DNA of 64,000 nt, from assembly GCF_020520285.1 (NCBI RefSeq), contig NZ_CP084742.1, forward strand, positions 5,257,501 to 5,321,500, in the 5' to 3' direction. The DNA comes from Pseudomonas sp. L5B5 (GTDB lineage Bacteria > Pseudomonadota > Gammaproteobacteria > Pseudomonadales > Pseudomonadaceae). Both the position numbers and the translations under genes were made by a program. Within the stretch, counting starts at the first letter, position 1; each line of letters begins with the position of its first letter. A model generated the notes under the pieces. It saw only the letters and a list, made by a program, of their open reading frames with translations, was not told where the DNA came from and did not search any database. Of this stretch, positions 1 through 10,862 are shown piece after piece.

Positions 1-1794
<1,794 letters not shown>

Positions 1795-1941
1795 TATAAC
1801 ACCCAAGCAATTTGCGAACTCGAAAGAGGCCAGATTGCGGTGTGTGAAGATGACAGACCGAAAGTTTGAAGCACAAACCAAACCTATTACATACCCATTT
1901 GCTGGCTCGTTGCATAAGCAACGGATCGGCTCCAGAATTTC

Positions 1942-2057
1942 TTGACGACCATAGAGCGTTGGAACCACCTGATCCCATCCCGAACTCAGTAGTGAAACGA
2001 TGCATCGCCGATGGTAGTGTGGGGTTTCCCCATGTGAGAGTAGGTCATCGTCAAGAT
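1942..2057 (+). rRNA. 5S ribosomal RNA
   Basis: A complete 5S rRNA follows the 23S gene after a spacer of about 150 bases. The ends TTGACGA and TCGTCAA pair to close the molecule, and the conserved CCGAACTCAG and GATGGTAGTGTGGGG blocks are present. No tRNA is seen between 23S and 5S or after 5S. Confidence 0.96.
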
Positions 2058-2066
2058 TAAATTCCG

Positions 2067-2097
2067 AAACCCCAATTGCGAAAGCAGTTGGGGTTTT
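2067..2097 (+). terminator. rRNA operon terminator
   Basis: An inverted repeat, ACCCCAATTGC then GAAA then GCAGTTGGGGT, is followed by a T run. It begins about ten bases after 5S and is a textbook intrinsic terminator for the rRNA operon. Confidence 0.9.
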
Positions 2098-2137
2098 GTC
2101 TTTGTGCGCGAAAAACCATTTTGATCCTGGCACAAAT

Positions 2138-2166
2138 TTGCACAGTTATTTTCAAACTGGAATATT
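2138..2166 (+). promoter_or_regulatory. candidate promoter of the pqi/let operon
   Basis: TTGCAC (2138-2143) and AATATT (2161-2166), 17 bases apart, lie just upstream of the first pqiA-like gene in the AT-rich gap after the rRNA terminator. The -10 match is weak, so this is only a suggestion. Confidence 0.3.
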
Positions 2167-2203
2167 AGAATAGCGGTCATTTCCCTCATTTCCCGAGCCC
2201 TCT

Positions 2204-2863
2204 ATGCTGGATCCGGTTGATACCTCCGGGGTATCGGAATTGCCGCTGGATGAGCTGGTCGCCTGTCATGAGTGCGACTTGCTGATGCGCAAGCCCAAGC
2301 TTGCCCATGGCGAGAAGGCCCAATGCCCGCGCTGTGGCTACGAGCTCTACGCCCATCGGCACAATGTCGTCCAGCGTAGCCTGGCCTTGGTGCTTGCCGC
2401 CTTGTTGCTCTACGTGCCGGCCAACTTCCTGCCCATCATGCAGCTCGATCTGATGGGACAGACTTCCGACGATACGGTCTGGAGTGGAGTAGTGGGCCTG
2501 TTCGATACCGGCATGCAAGGCGTCGCGGTGGTGGTGTTCCTCTGCAGCATGGGCATCCCTTTGCTGAAGCTGGTCTGCCAGCTGCTGGTCCTGCTGAGCA
2601 TTCGCTGGAATATCGGTCGCAGCTACGGTTTGCTGCTCTACCGTGTCTATCACCACCTGCGTGACTGGGGCATGCTCGAGGTCTACCTCATGGGCGTACT
2701 GGTGGCGATCGTCAAGCTGGCTGACATGGCGTCCATTGCCGTGGGGTTGGGCCTGGTGTGTTTCATCGCACTGTTATTGATACAGGTCTGGCTGGAGGTG
2801 GTGATGTCGCCACACCAGATCTGGCAAGCGTTATCCGGAGAAGACGTGCATGCGGGCGATTGA
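2204..2863 (+). CDS. pqiA: PqiA/LetA-family inner-membrane protein, first half
   Basis: A 219-residue integral membrane protein of the paraquat-inducible protein A family. Such proteins partner MCE tunnel proteins in moving lipid between the inner and outer membranes. The N-terminus has a zinc-ribbon-like pair, Cys21-x2-Cys24 and Cys41-x2-Cys44, followed by about four hydrophobic segments. E. coli PqiA and LetA (YebS) carry two such modules in one chain of about 420 residues; here the second module is the next gene, overlapping by 14 bases, and the two chains together (426 residues) match one fused protein. It starts the operon ending in the MCE protein. The family is clear; choosing between Pqi and Let naming is not. 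Confidence 0.9.
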   Translation: MLDPVDTSGVSELPLDELVACHECDLLMRKPKLAHGEKAQCPRCGYELYAHRHNVVQRSLALVLAALLLYVPANFLPIMQLDLMGQTSDDTVWSGVVGLFDTGMQGVAVVVFLCSMGIPLLKLVCQLLVLLSIRWNIGRSYGLLLYRVYHHLRDWGMLEVYLMGVLVAIVKLADMASIAVGLGLVCFIALLLIQVWLEVVMSPHQIWQALSGEDVHAGD

Positions 2864-3473
2864 TGCAGGCATTCTGATTTGCACCGAATGCCACGAGTTG
2901 AATCCTCAACAGACCGACAGTGACGGGCAGGCCTGCAGCCGTTGTGGCGCCAGGGTCCATGCCCGTCGCCCCAACAGCATCCTGCGCACCTGGGCTCTGC
3001 TGATCACGGCCGCCATCCTTTATATCCCAGCCAACGTACTGCCGATCATGACCGTCAGTGCCCTGGGACAGGGCAGCCCCAGCACTATCATGTCGGGTGT
3101 CATTCAGCTGGTGCAGCACGGCATGATTCCCATTGCCACGGTGGTCTTTGTCGCCAGCATCCTGGTGCCGACTTTCAAGTTGGTGGGGATTGCCCTGTTA
3201 CTGTTCTCGGTACAGCGCCACCAGCCCCTGTCGGCCCGGCAACGCATCGTCATGTATCGGTTTATCGAGTTCATCGGCCGCTGGTCGATGCTGGATATCT
3301 TCGTCATCGCCATCCTGGTGGCGGTGGTCAACTTTGGCCGGCTGGCCAGCATCGAGGCCAACCTCGGTGCGGTCGCCTTTGCCAGCGTGGTAATCCTCAC
3401 CATGCTGGCTGCGATAACCTTCGATCCCCGACTGATCTGGGACAACACGGAGTCGGACGACGACCATGAGTGA
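2850..3473 (+). CDS. pqiA: PqiA/LetA-family inner-membrane protein, second half
   Basis: A 207-residue membrane protein with the same plan as the gene before it: a cysteine quartet (Cys11-x2-Cys14, Cys29-x2-Cys32) and then about four transmembrane segments. The ATG at 2850 follows CCGGAG, a good ribosome binding site lying inside the upstream gene, and the 14-base overlap implies translational coupling. It overlaps the MCE gene by 8 bases at ATGAGTGA. It probably forms, with the first half, the membrane base under the MCE tunnel. This is inferred from fused relatives. Confidence 0.9.
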   Translation: MRAIDAGILICTECHELNPQQTDSDGQACSRCGARVHARRPNSILRTWALLITAAILYIPANVLPIMTVSALGQGSPSTIMSGVIQLVQHGMIPIATVVFVASILVPTFKLVGIALLLFSVQRHQPLSARQRIVMYRFIEFIGRWSMLDIFVIAILVAVVNFGRLASIEANLGAVAFASVVILTMLAAITFDPRLIWDNTESDDDHE

Positions 3474-5796
3474 TTTGCCAACTGCCAAAACCCGCCCGGC
3501 CTCCAATTGGTCGGCTATCTGGGTTCTGCCCCTGATTGCCCTGATCATCGGCGGCTGGCTGGGCTGGCGGGCCTACAGCGAAACCGGGATCGAGATCCAG
3601 CTGCGCTTCGAAAGCGGCGAAGGCGTCCAGGTCAAAAAGACCGAAGTGTTCTACAAGGGCATGCCCGTGGGCAAGGTCAAGTCCCTCGACCTGGATGACC
3701 AGGGCAGCAACAAGGGTGTAGTCGCCACCGTCGAGATGAACAAGGACGTCGAGCAGTACCTGCGGACCAACACGCGCTTCTGGCTGGTCAAGCCAAGCGT
3801 CAGCCTGGCAGGTATTACCGGTTTGGAGACCCTGGTGTCCGGCAACTACATCGCTGTCAGCCCAGGAGAAGGTGGAGAGCCGACACGCAAGTTCACGGCC
3901 CTGGTCGAAGAGCCTCCGCTGTCCGATGCCAAGCCAGGCCTGCACCTGGTCATCAAGGCTGACCGCCTGGGTTCCCTGACTCGTGGCAGCCCGGTGTTCT
4001 ACAAGCAGATCCAGGTCGGTCAGATCAAGAGCTACCTGCTCTCCGAAGATCAGAGCACCGTCGAACTCAAGGTCTACATCGAGCCGACCTACGCCAGCCT
4101 GGTGCGCAAGCACACGCGTTTCTGGAACGCCAGCGGCATCAGCGTCGACGCCAATCTGAGCGGGCTCAAGATCCGCAGCGAATCCCTGGCCAGCATCGTC
4201 GCCGGCGGCATTGCCTTCGCTACCCCGGAGAACCGCAAGGACAGTCCACCCACCGATCCGAGCCTGCCATTTCGCCTCTATGAGGATTTCGACGCCGCCC
4301 AGGCTGGCATCCGGGTCAAGGTCAAGCTCAGCGACTTCGAGGGCTTGCAGGCCGGGCACACGCCAGTGATGTACAAGGGCATCCAGGTCGGTAGCCTGAA
4401 GGCCCTCAAGGTCGATGCCGACCTGACCAGCGCCACGGCCGAGCTGACCCTCGACCCACTGGCCGAAGATTATCTGGTCCAGGGGACCCAGTTCTGGACC
4501 GTCAAGCCCTCTATCACCCTGGCAGGCATTACCGGCCTGGAAGCGCTGCTCAAGGGCAACTACATCGCCGTTCGCCCGGGGGACAAGGGCGCGGCGCCGC
4601 AGCGTGAGTTCGAGGCTCGGGCCAAGGCGCCGCCGCTGGACTTGCGTACACCGGGCCTGCACATGGTGTTGTTCACCGACAATCTCGGCTCCCTGGATGT
4701 TGGCAGCCCGATCCTCTACAAGCAGGTCAAGGTCGGGGCCGTGCAGAGTTATCAGTTCTCCCATACCCGCAAGCAACTGGTGATCGGCGTCCACATCGAG
4801 AAAGAGTACGAAGGGCTGATCAACGGTTCGACACGTTTCTGGAACGTCAGCGGCATCACCCTCACCGGTGGCCTGACCGGGGGCATCCAGATCAAGAGCG
4901 AATCACTGCAAAGCCTCATGGCCGGCGGTATTGCCTTCGAGACTCCGGTGGCCAATGTGCCGCTGAAAAAACGCATCCCCCGGTTCCGCCTGTTCGCCAA
5001 CCAGGAAGAGGCGACGCAGCACGGCACGGTGGTCCAGATCCGCGTCGAGCGTGCCGACGGTCTGCGCGCTGGCACCCCGGTACGCTTCAAGGGGCTGGAC
5101 GTGGGCAAGTTGGAAGAAGTGACCCTGAGCCCTGACATGCAGTCGGTGATGCTCAAGGCGCGGATTACCGAAGTGCCCGAACGTATCGCCCGGGTCGGCA
5201 GCCAATTCTGGGTAGTCAAGCCTGAGCTGGGCCTGATGAAAACCTCGAATCTGGAGACCCTGGTGACAGGCCAGTACATCGAGGTCCAGCCTGCACTGAA
5301 GAACCAGGGGGTGCAGACCAGCTTCGTGGCCTTGCCACAACCGCCGCAGGACAGTGTCCAGGAGCCTGGCCTGAGCCTGGTGCTGAGCGCCGCTCGCCGT
5401 GGCTCGCTGAAGATCGGCGTGCCGGTCACCTATCGTGAGGTGACCGTGGGCAAGGTCACCGGCTACGAGCTGGGGCAGACCGCTGACCGGGTACTGATCC
5501 ACGTCCTCATCGAGCCTAAATATGCTCCTTTGGTGCGTGGCGGCACGCGCTTCTGGAACAGCAGTGGCTTTGGCATGGACTTCGGTTTGTTCAAGGGCGC
5601 GACGGTGCGTACCGAGTCCCTGGAGACGCTGATCCAGGGAGGTATCGCTTTCGCCACGCCGGATGGCGAGCGCATGGGCAACCCGGCGCGCCCCGAGCAG
5701 ACATTCCCGCTGTTCGACAAGTTCGAGGATGAATGGCTGACCTGGGCGCCGAAGATCCCCCTTGGCACCAAGCCCGCGGCCTCCCAGGTGAAATAG
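3466..5796 (+). CDS. pqiB: MCE-domain (MlaD/PqiB/LetB) lipid transport tunnel protein, six MCE modules
   Basis: A 776-residue periplasmic protein with one N-terminal membrane anchor (about residues 16-32) and six MCE modules. Each module is recognisable by a core of the type G-x-P-V-x-Y-K-x-x-x-V-G, beginning near residues 37, 160, 281, 397, 523 and 639. Odd modules carry YKG or FKG and even modules YKQ or YRE, so the chain looks like a duplicated pair. E. coli PqiB has three modules and LetB (YebT) seven, so this is LetB-like in length. MCE proteins stack into hollow tubes that carry lipid across the periplasm. No pqiC-type lipoprotein gene follows. A strong terminator ends the operon. Confidence 0.92.
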   Translation: MSDLPTAKTRPASNWSAIWVLPLIALIIGGWLGWRAYSETGIEIQLRFESGEGVQVKKTEVFYKGMPVGKVKSLDLDDQGSNKGVVATVEMNKDVEQYLRTNTRFWLVKPSVSLAGITGLETLVSGNYIAVSPGEGGEPTRKFTALVEEPPLSDAKPGLHLVIKADRLGSLTRGSPVFYKQIQVGQIKSYLLSEDQSTVELKVYIEPTYASLVRKHTRFWNASGISVDANLSGLKIRSESLASIVAGGIAFATPENRKDSPPTDPSLPFRLYEDFDAAQAGIRVKVKLSDFEGLQAGHTPVMYKGIQVGSLKALKVDADLTSATAELTLDPLAEDYLVQGTQFWTVKPSITLAGITGLEALLKGNYIAVRPGDKGAAPQREFEARAKAPPLDLRTPGLHMVLFTDNLGSLDVGSPILYKQVKVGAVQSYQFSHTRKQLVIGVHIEKEYEGLINGSTRFWNVSGITLTGGLTGGIQIKSESLQSLMAGGIAFETPVANVPLKKRIPRFRLFANQEEATQHGTVVQIRVERADGLRAGTPVRFKGLDVGKLEEVTLSPDMQSVMLKARITEVPERIARVGSQFWVVKPELGLMKTSNLETLVTGQYIEVQPALKNQGVQTSFVALPQPPQDSVQEPGLSLVLSAARRGSLKIGVPVTYREVTVGKVTGYELGQTADRVLIHVLIEPKYAPLVRGGTRFWNSSGFGMDFGLFKGATVRTESLETLIQGGIAFATPDGERMGNPARPEQTFPLFDKFEDEWLTWAPKIPLGTKPAASQVK

Positions 5797-5816
5797 CCGG
5801 GTTGGCAGGCGCAATG

Positions 5817-5850
5817 AAAAAGGCCGCCCTCTTGCGAGGGCGGCCTTTTT
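5817..5850. terminator. bidirectional terminator between pqiB and mksB
   Basis: A perfect GC-rich inverted repeat, AGGCCGCCCTC, TTGC, GAGGGCGGCCT, is flanked by an A run on the left and a T run on the right. It can therefore end both the plus-strand pqi operon and the minus-strand mks operon. Confidence 0.92.
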
Positions 5851-5868
5851 GCTTTGCAGCCGGTGAAA

Positions 5869-8712
5869 TCAGGCCTCGTCCAGTTCCTTCTGCACTTCGG
5901 CCTGCTCGTTCAGCACCGCCTCGACCCGGTCATGACGACGGATGAATTTCCAGTCCGCTTCATCGATGTAGATGCCGTTCGGGCCGCTGCCACCTTCCAG
6001 GTCGATGGCCACCTGGGCCGAGACCTGGGGCTTCACACTGGCCAGGATCGGCACGAAGCCCAGTTGCAGGCTGGTTTCCAGCAGCGCCGCCTGGTTGCGC
6101 TCGTCGATGTCCGCCGCCTCGTCGAGGTAGTAGGGCAGGCGGATGCGCCCGGCCTGGTCGCGGTCCATCAAGTGCAGCAACAAGTACATGTTGGTCAGCG
6201 CCTTGATGGTCATGGTGGTGCCGTTGGACGCCGCGCCATCGATGTCGGTATGGATCACCGGCTGGCCGTTGACCTTGGTGATCTCGAACGCCAGCTCGAA
6301 CAGGTCCTTGAGCCCCAGCTGGTTATGGTTGGCCGCTACCAGCCGTGCCAGGTACTCCTTGGCCTCCTCGTTCTTGTTGTCCTGCTCGGCGCTCTGGCTC
6401 AAGTCGAACACCGACAGGGTCTCGCCTTCTTCGTACTGGCCGGCGCTGTGGATGATCTGGTCGATATGCTTGAGCGCTTCCTTGTTCGGTGCCAGGACGA
6501 TACGGAAGCTCTGCAGGTTGGAGACCTGGCGCTTGTTGATCTCGCGGTTGAACAGCGCCAGCTGGTGTTCCAGGCTGTCGTAGTCGCTGCGGATATTGCG
6601 CAGGGTCCGGGCGATATCGGTCACCGCGGCGCGGCGGGCCTTGCCCAGAGTCAGGGCTTCTTCAGTACGGTGCGAATAGGCGTTGATCAACAGTTGCAGG
6701 CGACGCTCGACATCGTCCTCGCTGTCGAACTTGGCCACGCCCTTGAGGCGCACCTGGGCATACAGTGCCTCGATCTGGCCGTCGACCCGCTGCAGGCCCT
6801 GCCAGCTGTCCTGGTAGTCGTTGAGCAGGGGCAGCAGGTTGTCCATGGAATCGTCCACCGGGTCCATGAATGGTGTGCCGAATGGCAGGTCTGCCGGCAG
6901 CAACTGGCGACGGCGCAGGGCATCGTCGAGGGTGCGCTGCTTGGCCTCCATGTCGCTGATCTGGCGACCCACCAATTGCAGTTTGGCCGACAGCTGCTGG
7001 ACGCGTTCGGTGAAGGCGTCGCTGGAGCGCTTGAGTTCGTCCTGGGCGGCTTCCATCTGTGCCAGCTGTTCCAGCTTCTCGCCTTCCTCGGCGTTCAGGG
7101 TCTGGGTACGACGGAAGTCTTCCAGGGCCTTCTGCGCATCCAGTACCTGCTGGTACAGGGCTTCGGTCTGGGTCTTGCTCGCGGCGCGGTCGGCAGCCAC
7201 GGCGGCCTGGGTCTTGAGCTGCTTGAGCTCTTTTTCCAGGCGCTCTTTCTGGTCGCGCAGGGCCGCACGGTCAGCCAGGGCCTGCAACGCCGGTGGCTCG
7301 ATGTGCGAGATGTCGATGGTCAGCCCGGGAACTTCGAAACGCTCGCCCTTGAAGCCGTCGAGGATCAGCTCCACCGACTTCACCCACTCGCCATCGTCGT
7401 CCAGGGCGATGCCATGTTCACCCAGGGGCAAGCTGAACAGCGCGCTGTTGAACAGGCGCATCAGGCGCTCTACATCCTGCTGGGAGAACTCCTCGCGCAG
7501 GCGTGCATAGCTGTTGTTGTCGGCGTTATCGAGCTGCTGCTTGACCGATTTCAGGCGTTTTTCCAGGTCCCGCAGGCGCTCTTCCAGGTCTTCGGCGGAG
7601 AACTGACGGGACTGGGCCAGGGCGCCGGCCAGCTCGTCGTGGGCATCCTTGGCGGCCAGCAGTTGCTGTTCCAGGACCTTGACGTCGTCCACCAGGGCGA
7701 AGCGGTGCTTGAGTACCGAGAGCTCGCCCAGCCAGCGCTGGGTGCCGGTGATTTCCCGCTCCAGGCGCATCATTTCCTGGGTGCTGCTGCGCTGGTCGTT
7801 CTGCAGCGCGTCCTGCTCGTTGCGGTAGTGCTCGGCCTGGATGGTCAGCTCTTCCTTGCGGGCGCCGGCATAGTCCGACCAGGTGCCCAGCAGCGAGTCC
7901 AGCAGCGGTGACAGGCGATGCAGCTTGCCACGCAGGATGTCCCGCTGCTTCACGCCGTTGGCCAGGGCCTCCACCAGGGGGCCGGCAGCCACCAGGGAGT
8001 TGTAGTCCTGCTCCATGCGTCGCACGTCGCGGAAGGCTTCGTCGCACGCAGCGATGTAGTCGACGCTGCCCGAACGCAGGCTGTGCTCGAAGGCGTCGAG
8101 GAACAGCTGCTTGAGCTTGGCCGCGGTGATCTCGCGCATGTGCAGCAGGTTGATGAACAGGGCACGGAAGGTCTTGAGGCTCTGCTCGCTGGTGGAGCGC
8201 AGCGGGATCAGGGTCAGGTCCAGGGGAATCGAGGTATGGCCGCCGACCAGCAGGCGCCGCAGCTCATCGGGCTTGAGCTCGTAGGCCTTCAGGCCATTGC
8301 GTTCCAGGTTGGTGAACAGCTCCTTCTGGCGCAGGCAGGTGTCGTCCTTCTGGTAGTGCGCCAGGTCCAGTTGCCCGGCGTAGGCGAAGAACTGGTGGCC
8401 GAAGCCGCCGCCCGGACCGCGTCCGGAGACCCCGATCACGTGAGGGCCGTGGGGCAGCGAGACTTCCACCAGGATGTAGCTGGTGTCGGAGGCGAAGTAG
8501 AAGCGTCGGGACTGTTCCAGGCTGTACTTGCCGAAACTCATGTCCGACATGCGCGCCAGGATCGGGAATTGCAGGGCGTTGATCGACGCCGACTTGCCCA
8601 GGTTGTTGGCGCCGTAGACCGACAGCGGTTCTTCCAGCGGGAACAGGCCCAGGCTGTAACCGGCGGTGTTCAAAAGGGCAAAGCGGCGGATGCCGTAGCG
8701 TTCCTTGCTCAT
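5869..8712 (-). CDS. mksB: Condensin subunit MksB (SMC-like ATPase)
   Basis: A 947-residue SMC-like ATPase, the motor of the MksBEF condensin that compacts and segregates the chromosome. A Walker A motif, GANNLGKS, lies at residues 34-41. Long heptad-rich coiled coils fill the middle, with a short hinge-like break. The Walker B region YYLDEA is at residues 861-866, followed by the downstream head segment. The ATG overlaps the mksE stop as ATGA (4 bases), so the two are translationally coupled. It is the last gene of the mksF-mksE-mksB operon. No mksG/jetD nuclease gene follows; a terminator comes directly after. That fits a chromosome-maintenance Mks rather than a Wadjet plasmid-defence system. 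Confidence 0.95.
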   Translation of the reverse strand: MSKERYGIRRFALLNTAGYSLGLFPLEEPLSVYGANNLGKSASINALQFPILARMSDMSFGKYSLEQSRRFYFASDTSYILVEVSLPHGPHVIGVSGRGPGGGFGHQFFAYAGQLDLAHYQKDDTCLRQKELFTNLERNGLKAYELKPDELRRLLVGGHTSIPLDLTLIPLRSTSEQSLKTFRALFINLLHMREITAAKLKQLFLDAFEHSLRSGSVDYIAACDEAFRDVRRMEQDYNSLVAAGPLVEALANGVKQRDILRGKLHRLSPLLDSLLGTWSDYAGARKEELTIQAEHYRNEQDALQNDQRSSTQEMMRLEREITGTQRWLGELSVLKHRFALVDDVKVLEQQLLAAKDAHDELAGALAQSRQFSAEDLEERLRDLEKRLKSVKQQLDNADNNSYARLREEFSQQDVERLMRLFNSALFSLPLGEHGIALDDDGEWVKSVELILDGFKGERFEVPGLTIDISHIEPPALQALADRAALRDQKERLEKELKQLKTQAAVAADRAASKTQTEALYQQVLDAQKALEDFRRTQTLNAEEGEKLEQLAQMEAAQDELKRSSDAFTERVQQLSAKLQLVGRQISDMEAKQRTLDDALRRRQLLPADLPFGTPFMDPVDDSMDNLLPLLNDYQDSWQGLQRVDGQIEALYAQVRLKGVAKFDSEDDVERRLQLLINAYSHRTEEALTLGKARRAAVTDIARTLRNIRSDYDSLEHQLALFNREINKRQVSNLQSFRIVLAPNKEALKHIDQIIHSAGQYEEGETLSVFDLSQSAEQDNKNEEAKEYLARLVAANHNQLGLKDLFELAFEITKVNGQPVIHTDIDGAASNGTTMTIKALTNMYLLLHLMDRDQAGRIRLPYYLDEAADIDERNQAALLETSLQLGFVPILASVKPQVSAQVAIDLEGGSGPNGIYIDEADWKFIRRHDRVEAVLNEQAEVQKELDEA

Positions 8713-9422
8713 GCGTCGAGCTCCTGTTCTTCGGCGATGGCCCGGGCCAGCGCGTCTTCTTCACTTTCCTCGGACTCGTCGAATTCGCTCAGGTCCAGCG
8801 GGTCATCGGTTTGCAGCAGTTTCTCGTCGCTGTCGTGGTCCACCAGCACCGGGGTCGGTAGTGGCAGCACGCTGTGCAGGCTGGCGGCCAGGTCGCGGTC
8901 CTGCTGAACGGAAAGACAGACATCGAGGAAGCGGTGCATCGGCGGCAGGAAGCGGTAGATCCCCGGTTCCTCCAGGGCGAAGCCCAGCTGGGTCATGCGG
9001 CGCATGATCTTTTCTTCCAGCTCTTCCTGGGTCTGTACCTCGGCCTGGATGAACAGGTCACGGTACTTGTCCAGCAGCGAGGGCAGTTCGTCGCGGCCCA
9101 GGCTGCCGCCGTCGAGCACGGCGATCGGATCGCGGCCCTGGTCGGCCAGGTGTTCCACCAGGATGAAGGTGAACAGCGCCAGGCGCTGGGCGGTCTTGTT
9201 CACCTGTGCGGCGGCGTTGTCCGGTACGAAGTAATAGAAGCCGCGGGTATCGCACACCAGCTCGAATCCCAGGGCCTTGAACAGGGTGCGGTACTGGTCC
9301 TGGAAGTTCGACAGCTGGGCATACAGCTCCGGATCGCGGCGGCTGACGTGGTAGCCCTTGAACAGCTCGCGAAAGATCGGCGCCAGCTGGGACAGTTCGG
9401 AAAGATCAAGATGCATTGGCAT
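8709..9422 (-). CDS. mksE: Condensin subunit MksE
   Basis: A 237-residue MksE (DUF4194/JetB-like) subunit, predicted to bind the kleisin MksF as a winged-helix accessory dimer. The N-terminus LSELSQLAPIFRELFKGYHV and the acidic C-terminal tail (residues about 205-237) agree with the family. The ATG at 9422 lies 17 bases inside the end of mksF; a second ATG two codons later (9416) is possible. The gene sits between mksF and mksB with overlaps on both sides, so the three subunits are made as one translational unit. Confidence 0.93.
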   Translation of the reverse strand: MPMHLDLSELSQLAPIFRELFKGYHVSRRDPELYAQLSNFQDQYRTLFKALGFELVCDTRGFYYFVPDNAAAQVNKTAQRLALFTFILVEHLADQGRDPIAVLDGGSLGRDELPSLLDKYRDLFIQAEVQTQEELEEKIMRRMTQLGFALEEPGIYRFLPPMHRFLDVCLSVQQDRDLAASLHSVLPLPTPVLVDHDSDEKLLQTDDPLDLSEFDESEESEEDALARAIAEEQELDA

Positions 9423-10683
9423 TACTCGCAGTTTGCTCGGGCTGGTCGTCGCGAGCCAAGAGCAGGGCGAAGGAGCGCAGGCTGACCTGGTGCTCCTGGG
9501 TGTGGTATTCGCGGCGTTCGAGGCGCTCGCGCTTGAAGCGTTTTTCCCGGGACAGGCGGGAGAACCAGTACAGCAGCTCGTCCGTGGCGCCGTCCGGTTC
9601 CTGGTCCAGCAGCCAGCTCATCAGGTCCGGCATCGGCAGCGCGTTCTCGCAGCGTTCGAGCATTTCCCGGACCGTGCGTGGCGCCTTGGGAGCCAGGCCC
9701 TTGTGGGTCTTGTGGGCCTTGGGGAAGCGCGCCGGCTTGGGCTCGAAGCGGGCCAGGGCGTAGACATAAGCCTCCACCTGGCCGGAGCTGCCGAGGAAGG
9801 TGCTTTGCGGGCGGGTGAACATCGGCATCGCCGCCTGGGGCACCGCGTCGATGCCCTTGCGCCGGATGACCGACAGGGCCAGGGCGGCGCCACGGGTCAC
9901 GGCGTTGTGCCGGCGGGCCTCCTCGCGCAGCGGCAGCAGCAGTTCCCGGGCATGGCGCAGGGTCAGCTGGGCGCTGGTCTGCATCTCCAGGATCCGCGCG
10001 TGGGTGCGCAGCAGCATGTCGTCGTCCACCAGGTGGCCCAGGCGCTGCTGTTCGGTGAGCATGCGCAACAGCACGTTCTCGACCTTGCGCACGCCCTGTT
10101 CGAAAGCGCCATCGGCGTTCACCAGCTGGATCATCGGCTCGACGTATTCGTCCCAGGTGGCCAGCACCTCGGCGTAGCGCTGGCGCAGGGGGATCTGCCG
10201 GTCGCTGGTCTTGGCCCGTTCGGCCACCGCCACCAGGGCCTGTTCGTCGTTGGCGAGTTTCTTCAGGACATCGCGCACCCGCATGTCCAGCAAGCGCAGC
10301 TGGCGGGCCAGGTCGTGGCCGTCGCGGATGTCGAAGGCATCCTGGATGTAACCCGCCAGGCGCTCCAGGTGGCGCAGGTAGGCTTCGATCTCCAGGCACA
10401 GGCCCAGGCGGTGTTCACGCCGCAGGTAGGCAAGGAAGTCGTGGATCTGCGCGTTGAGCTCGAAGCGGTTCGGGCTTTTCGCCACCGGGACCAGGATGTC
10501 CAGGCGTATCCATACGTCCAGCAGGTGGGTGATGTCCTGGGGCGTACTGTCCAGTTGCTGGGTGGCCAGTTGTGAACGCAGTTCGGCAAGACTCAGGGTG
10601 CCTTGGTCGAAGTGCTCGCACAGTGGCTCCAGAAGTGCCCAGTGTTCGGCGAGGGCGCGCAAGACGCGCTTGGGTTCGATCAT
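9406..10683 (-). CDS. mksF: Condensin subunit MksF (kleisin)
   Basis: The kleisin subunit of MksBEF (DUF3375/JetA-like), about 425 residues, mostly alpha-helical with an N-terminal winged-helix region starting IEPKRVLRALAEHW. It bridges the two MksB heads and recruits MksE. I chose the ATG at 10683. The frame can be extended to a GTG at 10749, but a good -10 hexamer (TACAAT, minus strand, 10724-10719) lies inside that extension, which would put the transcription start after the GTG. No strong ribosome binding site is visible for either start. It is the first gene of the operon. Confidence 0.9.
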   Translation of the reverse strand: MIEPKRVLRALAEHWALLEPLCEHFDQGTLSLAELRSQLATQQLDSTPQDITHLLDVWIRLDILVPVAKSPNRFELNAQIHDFLAYLRREHRLGLCLEIEAYLRHLERLAGYIQDAFDIRDGHDLARQLRLLDMRVRDVLKKLANDEQALVAVAERAKTSDRQIPLRQRYAEVLATWDEYVEPMIQLVNADGAFEQGVRKVENVLLRMLTEQQRLGHLVDDDMLLRTHARILEMQTSAQLTLRHARELLLPLREEARRHNAVTRGAALALSVIRRKGIDAVPQAAMPMFTRPQSTFLGSSGQVEAYVYALARFEPKPARFPKAHKTHKGLAPKAPRTVREMLERCENALPMPDLMSWLLDQEPDGATDELLYWFSRLSREKRFKRERLERREYHTQEHQVSLRSFALLLARDDQPEQTASNANAS

Positions 10684-10718
10684 CGGAATGGCCGGCTGGT
10701 TGGCAATGAAAAGCGGCG

Positions 10719-10724
10719 ATTGTA
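10719..10724 (-). promoter_or_regulatory. candidate -10 element of mksFEB
   Basis: On the minus strand TACAATCG stands 36-41 bases before the mksF ATG at 10683. It matches the sigma-70 -10 hexamer; the -35 is poor. It supports the shorter mksF start. Confidence 0.35.
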
Positions 10725-10862
10725 CTGCATCAGGGGGGCGACGATTCACCCCCTGACCCAGCTAAGAGACGGACTGTCGCTTTTGCGCTGCATCAACTGC
10801 GGGCGATCTTCGGCGAAGGACGGTAGAATCCCCCACCTCAGTTATCCACAAGTGGCCGACCC

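Noticed and set aside
3466-5796. Internal tandem repeat or assembly duplication in the MCE gene
   Set aside because: The repeats are diverged protein modules with normal codon differences, not near-identical DNA, so they are real domains.
5854-7911. A 685-codon plus-strand frame opposite mksB
   Set aside because: Its repetitive Val/Leu/Gln composition is the mirror of coiled-coil codons in mksB. It begins inside the pqiB/mksB terminator region and has no family motif.
5869-10683. Wadjet (JetABCD) plasmid-defence system
   Set aside because: The three condensin genes are present but no JetD/MksG nuclease gene is in the operon, so this is called MksBEF.
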